Shown: positions 8,703-17,151 of the stretch, piece by piece
Layout of the letters: every line of letters begins with the position of its first letter
Position numbering within the stretch: position 1 is the first letter of the stretch
NCBI GenBank assembly: GCA_019155205.2
Contig: JAHNZQ020000308.1
Span: 4,971,903-4,989,398 of the forward strand
Length of the DNA: 17,496 nt
DNA from: Gracilaria vermiculophylla
Taxonomy: Eukaryota; Rhodophyta; Florideophyceae; Gracilariales; Gracilariaceae
Direction of reading: 5' to 3'
Notes under the pieces: model-generated
What the model saw: the letters and a program-made list of their open reading frames with translations, nothing else
Databases searched by the model: none
Told to the model about the DNA's origin: nothing
Position numbers and translations under genes: made by a program

Positions 8703-9344
8703 TGTTGGGGTTCGGTCGTTACAAACTAGAAACACGGTTCTGCTACAAGTTTTGCGAATCCTTTAAGAACTGTGATCTTTTAAGTCGGGAGACGAGTTGT
8801 GGTACTGTCACTTCTCCTTTCGAGGTGGTAGAAAATAACGTCCGTCAGGATATTTGTTTGACTCCATAGGTGCGTGTTCCTAAAGTTAGTCTCCGGTATT
8901 CGCTGTCTCGAGCCGGGAGAATTCTTAAAGGGGATCCGCAAACACCAAGCAGAGGGGGAGGCTCACTGGGCGGACAATGCTCCTACAGGCGCTGCTATAC
9001 TGCAAATTGGCGGCTTAGAAACATGAGGATGATCGACGAGAGTCTTTAACAGGCAAATTAAATGAAGATTCACGGGTGCTTTTCTTTACTTCCCCAGAGG
9101 TGAACCTCAACCGGCAGATTACGTATCAAGCCGGGAGCCCGCCTTGGCAGGTCTCACTACTGTAATAATCACCTGCATAAATTAACCAAAACAAATATAA
9201 ATTCTACTGTCTTTTAAGGTTAATGTAGCGCATGCGGGCAGAGTTATGCACCACGTGGCGCAATTAATAAAATATGAGCCCTCCTTAGGAGTAGTATTCC
9301 ATAAGGCCGTACCACCATATTTCCATAAGAGCCACTGTACTACA
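8703..9344 (-). repeat. 5' LTR of element A (642 bp)
   Basis: On the minus strand it begins TGTAGTACAGTGG at 9344 and ends CCCCAACA at 8703, so it has the TG...CA termini of LTRs. Both its start and most of its length match the B LTR (13874-14434), and its start matches 223-395 and 14961-15040. A TATA-like AAATATAAA at 9193-9201, about 145 bases from the start, is likely part of the promoter and could serve either strand. Beyond 9344 the sequence changes directly to element B's RNase H-integrase linker, which fixes the outer edge. Confidence 0.92.
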
Positions 9345-10063
9345 GTTCTGGCATAATTCTCCAGGAAGCAGACGCACTTTCCTGAATCTCTATCGGGACG
9401 GAACGCGAAACGTCTTTGTAGGACACAATTCGGTGTCTATTCATCGAAGACGCCGACAAGAAAGAATGATCATAAGGAGAATGCTTGGAATGCTGTAAAC
9501 TTGGAGGCAAATTTAGTGGGGTTCCTGAGGTGACGGCTCTTGGTGAGGAGGAGAAAGACGTTCTTTCCATCACGATAGCGGAGTTTCTGAAGGAGCATAA
9601 CACGGATGCGTACTACAAGGAGTGCCTCGCCATTGTGGGGAGTTTAATGTCGTCCTTGGATATGGACCGCGATGGCATACTTATACGCCGCGCTCCCCTG
9701 GACGGAGCTCTCCAAAAGGTGGTTGTGATGAGCCTACGGGCGGGGCTGCCGTATCTTGCGAACTATCCTCAACTTGCAGGGCCCTTAAGTGCATCGCGCA
9801 TATATTTCAACATGAGCAGGGAGTTGTATTGACCGCGTATGTCTAATTAGGCCTTGCAATCAGTGGCGGATTGGCACTCGTGCGCCTCCGCTCGGGGAAA
9901 TATCCCCAAACACCGGATGCCACTCACCCTATTTCTGCTTTCAGTACCTTCGGAATTCGTGGCCATGGACATTTTCGGCCCTCTCCCCAAGTCGGAGAGA
10001 GTGTACAGATTTATCCTCGTGATCACGGCTCGGTTTTCGAAGATCACGCGCGCCATTCCCCTC
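9345..10063 (+). pseudogene. Integrase N-terminal part of element B
   Basis: Bases 9345-9484 align with the linker after RNase H in A. From 9485 the frame gives an integrase start like A's 3088-3738: DRDGILIRRAPLDGALQKVV, then SRIYFNMSRELY. A TGA at 9830-9832 replaces the Trp of the YW motif and a TAG at 9848-9850 follows. The zinc domain has lost its GH His (AGPLSAS) and one Cys (VADWHSC). The core restarts with AMDIFGPLPKS, keeping the first catalytic Asp, and FILVITARFSKITRAIPL. Coding similarity ends at 10063, where the insertion begins, and resumes at 11401 with the next residues of the same motif. Confidence 0.88.
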
Positions 10064-11400
10064 TTGCGTCTGTGTTATGGGACTGCTAGTTTACCGGTCA
10101 AAAAAAAAGGTTCAGAAACGACGAAAAAACCAGTGAAATTATTCAGTTTTGGATGTGCAAATTTTCTAAAATAACTTCATGCATTCGAAATAGTTAGTTT
10201 TGTCTGAAAGAAAAACTAGCACTTAACTGCAATAATCGTTGTCTGGCTGAAAAGATACGGGGGATTCAAATTCACTTTCCGCGGTTATCGCCATTCGAGA
10301 AACAGGACTACACACCTAATATTCAGGCTGCATAGCTCGATAGATAATCAAATAAGTGGTAGCCCCAGTTTCCTGGCACTGGCGATCTGGTTTAACTCTT
10401 TCACTTCTCGTGCAGATAACCCACCACCTCCACGGACCACCCCAGAACTCTTCATCACGTGCATTTCGATATTGCTTCTCTTTCCCCGCGAGCCATACTG
10501 CAGCCTTACCCTCCTCGACAGCCCCTTCAACCAAACCGGGTTCCAATTATCCCTCCCACTCACATCATGCCCAACTGCTGCTACCTGTACTGCTCATTCT
10601 TCGCCCGCACCATCCCCGCCGTCCAAAGGCACCAGAGACGTTGCAAGCATCGCCTCAACCCCAATAAACGCTGCCTCTCTCCCTGCGGCGCTTACATCAA
10701 CTTCCCTCCCCGCGTCAAGCGCTGCAAGCTCACAAGGCAGTCCCCCCTACCACCCGAACCAGCTCCCTCCAGCAGACCTTCCAACAATGTCCCCTTCGCC
10801 GACGAAGACTCCTACCGCCAGCAACAATTCACCCTCTCCCCCCACCACGAAGACACTATCCACATCGTACAGAGCCCGAACTCCATCCCCTCTCCCGCAG
10901 CTCCCACCTCCGCTACACTACCCCACCTAAAGCACCTCGTCCACTACACTTCGTACATTGCTTCCAACCTCGGACGCTGAAAGGCAGACGAACTCATCTC
11001 CCTTCTCAACGACCCCACCTTTTCCATGTCTGCATTCCAAAACCAAGTTACTTCCGCCAGACAATGTCTCCAACTCCAAGAAAAACTTTTTAAACAGCGC
11101 GTCTGTGCCACCGGCTTCTCTTCTCGGTCCATTACCGATTTACAACATCGCTTCTCCGCAACCCTCTTCCAGAAAAACGCCGTCGAAGTCCTCAAGCAGC
11201 AGCTTGCCCTTGCGCACTTCCAAAACATCTTCTTCCACCCCGTCTTGCAGGCAACCGCGTCTGGGGCTCCAGCACTCGCCCACCCTATGGCAGCCGACCT
11301 CGGCTGCAAAGCAGTCCCCGCCCTCAAGGTCCAAATCATGCAGTCTCCAGATCCAAACATTGTCTGGCACTGTCAGCAATTATTGCTGCAGTTGTGCTCT
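10064..11400. mobile_element. Insertion of about 1.34 kb splitting element B's integrase
   Basis: Integrase similarity breaks off after IPL at 10063 and resumes at 11401 with the following STTAA block, so everything between is inserted. CTCT occurs at both edges (10061-10064 and 11397-11400) and may be a target duplication. The left 400 bases are AT-rich with an A-run at 10100-10108; the rest is C-rich and coding-like (10567-11370). No terminal inverted repeats are visible. The right edge is an inverted copy of adjacent integrase sequence (11371-11400). It may be a 5' fragment of a DNA transposon. Confidence 0.8.
10567..11370 (+). pseudogene. Unknown zinc-finger ORF inside the insertion
   Basis: From the ATG at 10567 one frame stays open for about 268 codons apart from a TGA at 10978-10980. 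It then runs straight into the inverted integrase copy at 11371, so the original C-terminus is missing. The N-terminus has a Cys/His cluster: C4, C5 and C9, then 12 residues, H22, 3 residues, C26. That is classical zinc-finger spacing in a C2HC form. A Pro/Ser-rich linker follows, then an amphipathic region KADELISLLNDPTFSMS and LQEKLFKQRV. The plan of a short finger, low-complexity linker and helical region resembles the N-termini of some DNA transposases (for example the Plavaka/KDZ group), but no catalytic motif is present. Family membership is inference. Confidence 0.5.
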
Positions 11401-11431
11401 GAGAGCACAACTGCAGCAATAATTGCTGACA
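11371..11431. repeat. Perfect 30-bp inverted repeat at the insertion edge
   Basis: Arms 11371-11400 and 11402-11431 are exact reverse complements with one G between them. The right arm is native integrase coding sequence (STTAAIIAD); the left arm is its inverted copy and ends the insertion. This is a fold-back junction, as made by template switching, or an assembly or cloning artefact. Confidence 0.9.
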
Positions 11432-12260
11432 ACTTTCTGGAGAACTGGGCTCACCCATGTGGGATCCCGTTGTCTTTCCTTGAGGACATCTGACCGCAGT
11501 TCCCGGCGAAGCTATTCAGCGTCATTTCCGGAATGCTGGGGATGAAGCTGTTGTTTACCACTGCATATTTCCCCAAAATTAGTGGATAGGCAGACAGTCT
11601 TAACAAAACCATCGCCTCAATGTTGAAACAATACGTCGCAGATCCCTGGAAGGATTGGGCCGCATACGAAAGCCCGCTCACATGTACATACCACCTGCAG
11701 GGGCACCGCTCTACGGTCACCGCTTCTTTCAAGCTAGTGCTCTCGCATATCCCGCCTAGTGCCGTCATTGCGGAGCGCGCCACAGCGCTCCCGGCGGATG
11801 GACCATAGGCCACAACAGCAGCTCAAGCAAAGCGCTCCGTTCTAAGGCGCTATGGAGATGGAATCTCTCTCACAAGGGAAAGAATCAACGCCTCCCAGAG
11901 GAGATATAAACAAGATTTTGACTCGGAGGTGAAGAAAGCTCTCACCTGAAGGAAGGCGACGAGGGTTTCGTATACCAATCTGGGGAGACGTGCGATGAAC
12001 GGCCGGGCGCCACACGCAAATTAGCACCAAGCACTTCAGGGCCTTACAAAGTTATTGACTCCTACAGGGACACTATTTCCATGGAGGTAATCGGGCTTCG
12101 AGACGTCGTCTCCCGTGATCTGGTGACAAAAATCCCAACGCTCAGCTTTTCAGGAACGTCCGTCACCCCAATTCAGGGGCCATCCGCGGATTCTCCTCCT
12201 CAAACCATCTCAAGAGCGACGACGCTGATGGATACTGGAAATCTCATTACGCCTCTCGGT
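11401..12260 (+). pseudogene. Integrase C-terminal part of element B
   Basis: It resumes with ESTTAAIIADNFLENW and aligns with A's 2342-3135. Damage: TGA at 11491-11493, TAG in the catalytic block after FPKISG, and the catalytic Glu of the DDE triad replaced by Asp (ADSLNKT). It continues with LKQYVADPWKDW, a TASFKLVLSHIPPS block and a frame-shifted region near 11810-12060. It then has the GPYKVI-like block and MEVIGLRDVVSRDLVTK from 12081. Integration activity is excluded. Confidence 0.82.
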
Positions 12261-12490
12261 GAACCTTTGATAAAAGCCCTAGACGCCATGATGACCCCTC
12301 AAGGTGATATCATTTATGCGGTGGACCATATTGTCTCTCCCTGACAGACCCCTGTAGGACTACTGTGACGCGTAGGATGGCATAAATACAGCTCAAAGAA
12401 TGACTTGGAAAATCCACCGGAGCACATGACGAAGAATTTCCTTAGGACGTATTACTCCAATCTGGAGTAGAAACGCATTCCGCATAGACG
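12261..12490 (+). pseudogene. Chromodomain of element B (decayed)
   Basis: The frame 12081-12344 carries AMMTPQGDIIYAVDHIVS, equal to the start of the chromodomain in A. After a stop at 12342-12344 the match goes on with SSKNDLENPPEHMTKNFLR. Two stops and loss of the VRW-GY core leave it non-functional. The order integrase, chromodomain, purine tract, spacer, reverse gene matches A exactly. Confidence 0.75.
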
Positions 12491-12496
12491 TTTCCG

Positions 12497-12514
12497 TTTA
12501 AAAAGGGAAAGGGG
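12497..12514 (+). other. Internal purine tract at the pol end (element B)
   Basis: TTTAAAAAGGGAAAGGGG lies just past the pol end on the element's sense strand, at the same place as A's exact copy at 2030-2043. It is changed but still purine-rich. Confidence 0.5.
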
Positions 12515-12754
12515 CTCCAACAAGGGGTTGTTTTTCGTTCTCCGTTATCTTTTCCTCACCTAGAGTTCTGTTTTTTGCCTCGAAGCCACCGGTGCCCGCT
12601 TGTAGTGCGTATATGCCGCGGCACCTCTTGTTACTGAGCGCTCGAACACGGCCAATTCGTATTGCAATCACCAGGCAGGGAGCCTCTGCTCCACTCCAGA
12701 GATATTTTACTCTGTCGCTACGTGGGCTACCTCTCATTGCAGTGGACTTTCTGC
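12498..12754. other. Spacer between pol and the reverse gene (element B)
   Basis: This is the counterpart of A's 1810-2052. It contains the conserved small hairpin (12678-12693). The AATAAA seen in A is not preserved here. I see no gene in it. Confidence 0.6.
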
Positions 12755-13870
12755 CTACAAGTTGCCGAACCACGTCACATATTTTGCATCAAGAAGAGCC
12801 TTTGCAGCGAGAGCTTGGATGTTAATGAACGCTTTCGGGCTCTTATTAATGGCAGCCATCGAGGCTCGATCCGCCCGTGCCCTGTGAAGGTCGAGGACCA
12901 AGTCACGAGCCTGGCGCAGGGCCTGCACAGGAGATGCAGGCGCAGGGCGACCCACCCCCAGACACGCCTGCATCAACTCCTGAAAGGCGGTTCCAAGAGC
13001 CCCAGAGGACGACCCGCCCGGAGATCCGCCGGAAGCGATAATTCCTGACGGCAGCATAACATAACAGCTGCCACAGAAGGAGTTGCAGAAGGCGGATCAA
13101 TCGGAACGGTAGGTTTCCGAGAGGATGCTGCCGGCTCAGCCATAGATGACGGCAAGGACGAGGGCGGGGCAGCGGGCACCGGAGGTGACGCTGGCACAGG
13201 AGCCGGGACGTTCCACATACAAAGCTGGATACGCGGAACCAGGGCGCTTCTCACACTGGGTTGCACCACCAGAGCCGGAGCAGCCGGAGACGGAAGTGAG
13301 GTACGGATCCACAATGGCAAGCAGCGAGTCCATATCCAACGGAGATCGACGGTAGCGTAGGAGAGAAGATTATGAGTTACGACACTTCCACTGGGGATAA
13401 ACGAGCAGACGCGACGACTCGAGCGTTTCCCCAAAGAGATCTGCGAGCCAGCCGGAACGTCGGGCACCGTGAAAGGATCAGATGCACAGCACCACGAAGA
13501 GAGATCGGCGAGCAGACCGGACCGGCCCACGCCCCAACCGCGAACGCAGAACGCCGACGCCGCACGAACGATATTTGGGGGTGCAGAAGAAATACCACCG
13601 ACTGGCGCTGTAGCACCAGCGGGATACACAGAGGAGGAGAAAATGAGGTTAGATCAAAAGAGATAGGGACCCAAGAATGCCTCAAAGGAGATACGCAAAC
13701 CCGCGGTAGATCCGCCGCGTCAAGACTGGATAGTTGGGGAAGTTCCACTGGAAGGCGGCGCGTGTCGCATGGTGGGAAGAAGGTTATGGTGTCCATGCCA
13801 TAAGGAGCCATTTAAGGTTCGATATGGGAGAAGATGCACCTCAGGGACGTGGTGCAATTCAGGAAAGGAG
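12755..13870 (-). pseudogene. Reverse-oriented accessory gene of element B (damaged)
   Basis: It is on the minus strand, opposite to B's pol, and homologous to A's 412-1809. From high to low coordinates: an N-terminal HHVPEVHL block (about 13855), a middle region in the 13629-12973 frame with VVQPSVRS and Pro/Ala-rich stretches, a frameshift near 13000, and the C-terminal domain ending at 12755. That domain keeps AFQELMQA, GRPAP, ALRQAR, LHRARADRASMAAINKS, QALAAKA and a final FGNL. Similarity to A is strongest in this last 85-residue domain, suggesting it is the functional core. It is predicted helical and rich in Ala, Arg and Lys. B lacks about 300 bases found in A (990-1295). I recognise no named family. 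Confidence 0.75.
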
Positions 13871-13873
13871 CTA
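13858..13873 (+). other. 3' polypurine tract of element B
   Basis: TTCAGGAAAGGAGCTA directly precedes the LTR start TGTAG at 13874, equal in place to A's 398-411. The match is imperfect but the position is exact. Confidence 0.8.
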
Positions 13874-14434
13874 TGTAGCACAATGGATCCTAAGGTGAAA
13901 TTGTCGTGTGGCTTCACGATGGGACATTTTTAAGGAGGGTTCGTATTTCCTTAAATGAGCCGCCTGGTGCATGTTTCGGCCCACGTTTGCTACATTTCTC
14001 CTGAAAAACTGTATAGTTTAAATTAATTTTAGTTAATATGTGCAGGTAATTAAAAAGGGAGTGAGATCTGCCGAGGCGGGCTCCTGGTGTGGTACTTAGT
14101 CCGGCAGTCGAGCTCCACCTTTGCAGAAGTAAACATAGCACTCTTGAGTCTTCATCTGTATTTCCGGTCGGAGGCTCTCGTCAAATATCCTTAGGTTTCT
14201 AAGCGAACGATACCCAAGTCATCTCGTAGCAGACCCTGTAGAAGAATTGTCTGCCCAGTGAACCCCCTTCTCCGCTTGGTGTTTGCGAAAGCCCTTTCAG
14301 ATCTTCCCCAGCTCGTGACAGTGATTATCGGAGACCATCTTTATGAACTCGCGCCTTTGGAATCATTATAAACTCCTAAAGGACGTTGTACGCTACCACT
14401 TCAAAAGGAGAACTGAAGGTGCCACCGAAACAAC
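13874..14434 (+). repeat. 3' LTR of element B, missing its end
   Basis: It begins TGTAGCACAATGG and follows the A 5' LTR along most of its length. Shared landmarks include the GGAGGG...ATTTTATTA region, TGCAGGTAATT, the GAGATCTGCCGAGGCGGGCTCC area and GCTTGGTGTTTGCG. Similarity stops near 14434; about 110 bases of the expected LTR end, including the CA terminus, are not found. It has either been truncated or diverged beyond recognition. Confidence 0.85.
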
Positions 14435-14960
14435 CATGTAAAAGCGCTTTCCAACCTGCCATTCTGGACATATAAAAGATTGAATCGTTGCAAAAAAATT
14501 ATTGTTGCGACGTGGTCATCACTAGTGATTGTTTTATCTTCCGTTTGGAAACAAAGACGACAATGCTGCTTTGATATTTTCTGTGCGACCCTTTGCATAT
14601 TTGAGTTGTCGTGATCGGTTAATGTACACGTGCAATACTTTAACGTCTTCGTGAACAGGTCCTTCAATGGCTGCAGCACTTGCAGGTCTTCATCGTCAGA
14701 ATTTCAATACGACGATGCACGCTGATCTCGGTTTCCAATGCCGCGACGTTATATCTTGCGGCGGGATTCCTCCTACTTTTTCCGTCTGCAGTCTTGCTGC
14801 ACCCGTTGCGACAACATGGCCCCGAAGTTACGCCCAGCTCGTGTGTCATGTCTGAGAAAAGCTTTGCATCTGAACTATCTCGCGAGAGGAAGGTTTCAAA
14901 CATCCTTCGTGGGACGTTTTTCTTTTTGAGCATTGCACTACATTATGCTTGCGACAGCAC
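14435..14960. other. Unassigned sequence between elements B and C
   Basis: It shows no similarity to the elements, no CCT-N(1-2)-AGG motif and no convincing ORF. Two overlapping minus-strand frames (14933-14664 and 14679-14401) contain Cys-rich pieces such as QHCRLCFQTED but are in different frames and probably chance. It is likely host flanking DNA or part of another mobile element. Confidence 0.5.
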
Positions 14961-15040
14961 TGTAATACAGTGGCTCCTTAGAAAATGTGGTGGTGTGGCT
15001 TTGTTGCATGATATTCATAAGGAGGGCTCTTATTTTATTA
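14961..15040 (+). repeat. LTR fragment fused to gag (element C)
   Basis: TGTAATACAGTGGCTCC and the following 65 bases match the LTR start of A. At 15041 the sequence changes directly into gag at the codons for RNCLRRMHDR, matching A near 8475. The rest of the LTR, leader and first 50-odd gag codons are deleted. Confidence 0.85.
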
Positions 15041-15969
15041 GGAATTGCCTTAGGAGAATGCATGATCGGAGGCACGCGGAATCGCCCGCAGCACCTATGG
15101 AGAATTCCAACGTGGAGGTTGAAGAACCGCACACGGCATCGCAGCCGTCACCTCAGGAGCTGCAGGGACGGAAACACCCGGAGGCTAACACATTCTTGGA
15201 GTCCCTGGCCCCGCGCCTTACGGATTGGCTCTCACAGGAGCTGGTCGAAAGAATTCCTGCAGATGTTGAAGCACACTTCGGAGCGCGCCGCCACGCCCTT
15301 GTGGAGGACATGGAAGCGGAGAGCGCTCACCGTGCTGTGGATGCTTTGCTGGATTCCAATCCGTTCCTTGAGGTGATCTCAGATGTTATCCGTGCAGAGG
15401 TTCGCTCCCAAACCGCGCAGCTGCTCCCCGCAGCGGCGTTTGAAAGTTATTCATCCGTACAGGAGAGGTTCCCTCTATCAACACCAAAGGTGACCCCGGG
15501 CAGAGAAGGAAAGGATACTGCCACCCCCTACGCCAGAGGAGGAAAGGATACTGCCGCAGGGAAACGGGACCACCTGAGGAATCTTGCTATGCGCCGCCTG
15601 GACCTGACGCCCCGCGGAGGAGGACAGGATACCGGTCGCGACGAAGTCCACCTAAGGAAAGAAGGACAGGATACTCCTCGGGTGGATCGCGATATCGGGG
15701 GTATCGTCAGCAACCCAGACCACCTTAAGGAAAGGAGAAGAAAGAAACGGAGGGAGAAAAGACGCAAGCAAGACACCGATTCGGAGGGAAGCTCAGACTC
15801 CGAATCCGTAAACAGCTCCAGCTCGGAGGACAGTGCACATCCCAAGGAGAAGAGCAGAAGGGTCAGGAAGGTCGTCCCGCTTAACGACCTCTTCGCCAAA
15901 GGGGTGGATTATGACACCTACAGGTTGAATGATCGCTCCAAACTGTACGACGCGTCGGTCGCTAAATGA
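15041..15969 (+). pseudogene. gag first part (element C), N-terminally truncated
   Basis: It is open from the fusion point to a UGA at 15967-15969, 310 codons; the same frame also runs backward through the LTR fragment and flank by chance. Order: IRRMHDR equivalent, TDWLSQELVERI helix, SAHRAVDALLD, four G-K/Q-D-T repeats (15503-15680), basic run KERRRKKRREKRRK, acidic/serine tract SDSESVNSSSSED, and VPLNDLF...ASVAK. The basic run suggests RNA binding or a nuclear localisation signal. Compared with A it lacks the TAG and the 4-base insertion. No ATG survives from the original start, so this copy cannot make the native protein. Its conserved stop is discussed as a finding. Confidence 0.85.
15503..15680 (+). 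repeat. Four G-K/Q-D-T repeats in Gag
   Basis: EGKDT, GGKDT, GGQDT and EGQDT occur in order, each encoded by GG-A-A/C-A-GG-A-TA-C. The last pair is separated by about 40 bases and the first pair by about 30. Element A keeps all four between 8010 and 7840. They may be protein-binding or phosphorylation sites. Confidence 0.75.
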
Positions 15970-17151
15970 CTCACGAAGATGCCGCGCCGTATGGATATTC
16001 AAATGAAGAAGCACTCCTTCTCAGGCGAAGACCCCATCTCGGTGTTGAATTTTCTCACGCGCTTCCGTTCGGCGTGTAACACCAATGGTGTCCATGAAGG
16101 TGCCGCCGTCTGGTGCTTTCAGTTCTACCTCACAGGACAAGCGCACTCGCTGGTGCAGCCGCGCCTCACGAGGGAGAGCACCATTGTGAATGATTCTGGA
16201 ACGGAGATCTTGACGACGTATCCGGCGGTAGTCCATTTCCTCCTTAAAAGGTACGCCACGGACGAGGTGATAGCCGATGCTGACGCTGAGGTCACCTCCT
16301 ACAGGCAGAACACCGGAATGACCGAGAGGGAGTTCTCACAGAAGCTGTGGACGAAGGCTCTGCGGTGTGCGAATGTGTACTCCGAACGGCGGTTGAAGTC
16401 GCTGTTTGTCGAGGGACTCCTTCCCTCGATACGCGCGAGGGTGCGCAATTACTTCACCACGCACCCGAAGACCACCTATATGGAGTTAGCACGCTTCGCG
16501 GAATCCTATGGGGATACCCACCGTGCCGCTCGCCGCAGTCGTGCTCCACTTTCAGACAAACCGGCCGCCTCAAGGACCCGTCGGGCATCCGCCCTGACGT
16601 TGGACTCCAACAACTCGGAGGAAGTCGACGAGCTCACGCTCGTAGGCGAGCAAACGGCCCTTGCCTTCTCATTCGCCTCCTCTCAGTGAGCACCGTCTAG
16701 GACGAGGTCACCCTCGTCTCCCACTTCGTACGCCTCGGCAGGATCTTTCAGGAGCGTCAGATTTGCGAACCCTCGAGGCTACCCACCGCCTTGCAGGATT
16801 TGCTTGTCTCGAGAGCCCGTACACTGTACGACTCTCACCCCGTCTATGAAGGCCGCCATCCTACAGGAAAGAGAGAAAAACTTCCAGGACCTGAAGGACA
16901 CACCAACAGAGAGCGGAAGTTACCGAACCGCGTATCGCGACATCCGCTCCCCTTAAGGAAACTACGGTTACCGTGCTCCACCGGGAGTGCAGCCTGTCCC
17001 ACTGTCACTGGCACCCGCAACCCAAGTGCCAGTGTCCCAGCCGGTTGCACCTCAAGGGAACACGTTGCACCCTGATGCACAACCGCAGAAGCCGTCCCCG
17101 CCTGAACACCAGCCCCGCTCCAACCAGGAAAACCCTCAGAGCCACGCGTAG
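15970..17151 (+). pseudogene. gag second part: capsid and tail (element C)
   Basis: It is in the same frame as gag part 1, after the UGA. ATG codons lie at 15979 and 15991. The capsid-like region has DPISVLNFLTRFRSAC, CFQFYLTGQAHSLV, a YPAVVHFLLKRYATDE block, SLFVEGLLPSIRARVR and LARFAESYGDTH. A Pro/Gln-rich tail follows, with no CCHC knuckle. Breaks are TGA at 16687-16689 (Gly in A) and TAA at 16954-16956 (Gln in A); the frame ends at TAG 17149-17151 inside a stem-loop. Pol lies in the -1 frame. Capsid builds the particle; the tail probably stands in for nucleocapsid. Confidence 0.87.

Larger units (their letters stand above)
223..9344 (-). mobile_element. Element A: near-complete Ty3/gypsy chromovirus, inactive
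   Basis: The order on the minus strand is 5' LTR, gag, protease, RT, RNase H, integrase, chromodomain, reverse-oriented extra gene, polypurine tract, partial 3' LTR. This domain order with RT before integrase is the Ty3/gypsy order, and the C-terminal chromodomain marks a chromovirus. LTR edges are TG and CA. The shared LTR stretch (223-395 against about 9172-9344) shows roughly 24 differences in about 174 bases by eye, so the insertion looks old. Stops and frameshifts in gag and pol show it is inactive. Its 5' LTR abuts element B's pol at 9344/9345, which means A inserted into B. The 3' LTR is incomplete, so a target-site duplication cannot be checked. Confidence 0.93.
9345..14434 (+). mobile_element. 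Element B: 3' half of the same chromovirus family
   Basis: It holds the RNase H-integrase linker, integrase, chromodomain, reverse-oriented gene, polypurine tract and LTR, in the same order as element A but on the plus strand. The left end is cut by the 5' LTR of A; B's gag and RT would lie beyond A, outside the window. A 1.34-kb insertion (10064-11400) splits its integrase. Many stops and changed catalytic residues mark it as older or more decayed than A. Confidence 0.9.

Noticed and set aside
4283..9850. A non-standard genetic code with UGA read as an amino acid
   Set aside because: UGA falls at Cys and Trp positions in RT, RNase H and integrase, but TAA and TAG also interrupt the same genes at sense positions. 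This is ordinary decay; only the shared gag UGA stands out.
10100..10108. A-run as a poly(A) tail of a LINE or processed copy
   Set aside because: Nine A bases lie inside the insertion and not at its edge, and no upstream ORF ends there.
10316..10563. Minus-strand ORFs at the left of the insertion
   Set aside because: Short, overlapping and opposite to the better-supported plus-strand frame from 10567.
14401..14933. A zinc-finger gene on the minus strand (CRLC motif)
   Set aside because: The two frames differ, no domain is complete and no homologue is visible in the window.
14680..15969. A single 429-codon protein starting at 14680
   Set aside because: The first part reads through unrelated flank and an LTR fragment. 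Only 15041 onward matches Gag in element A, so the long frame is a chance fusion.
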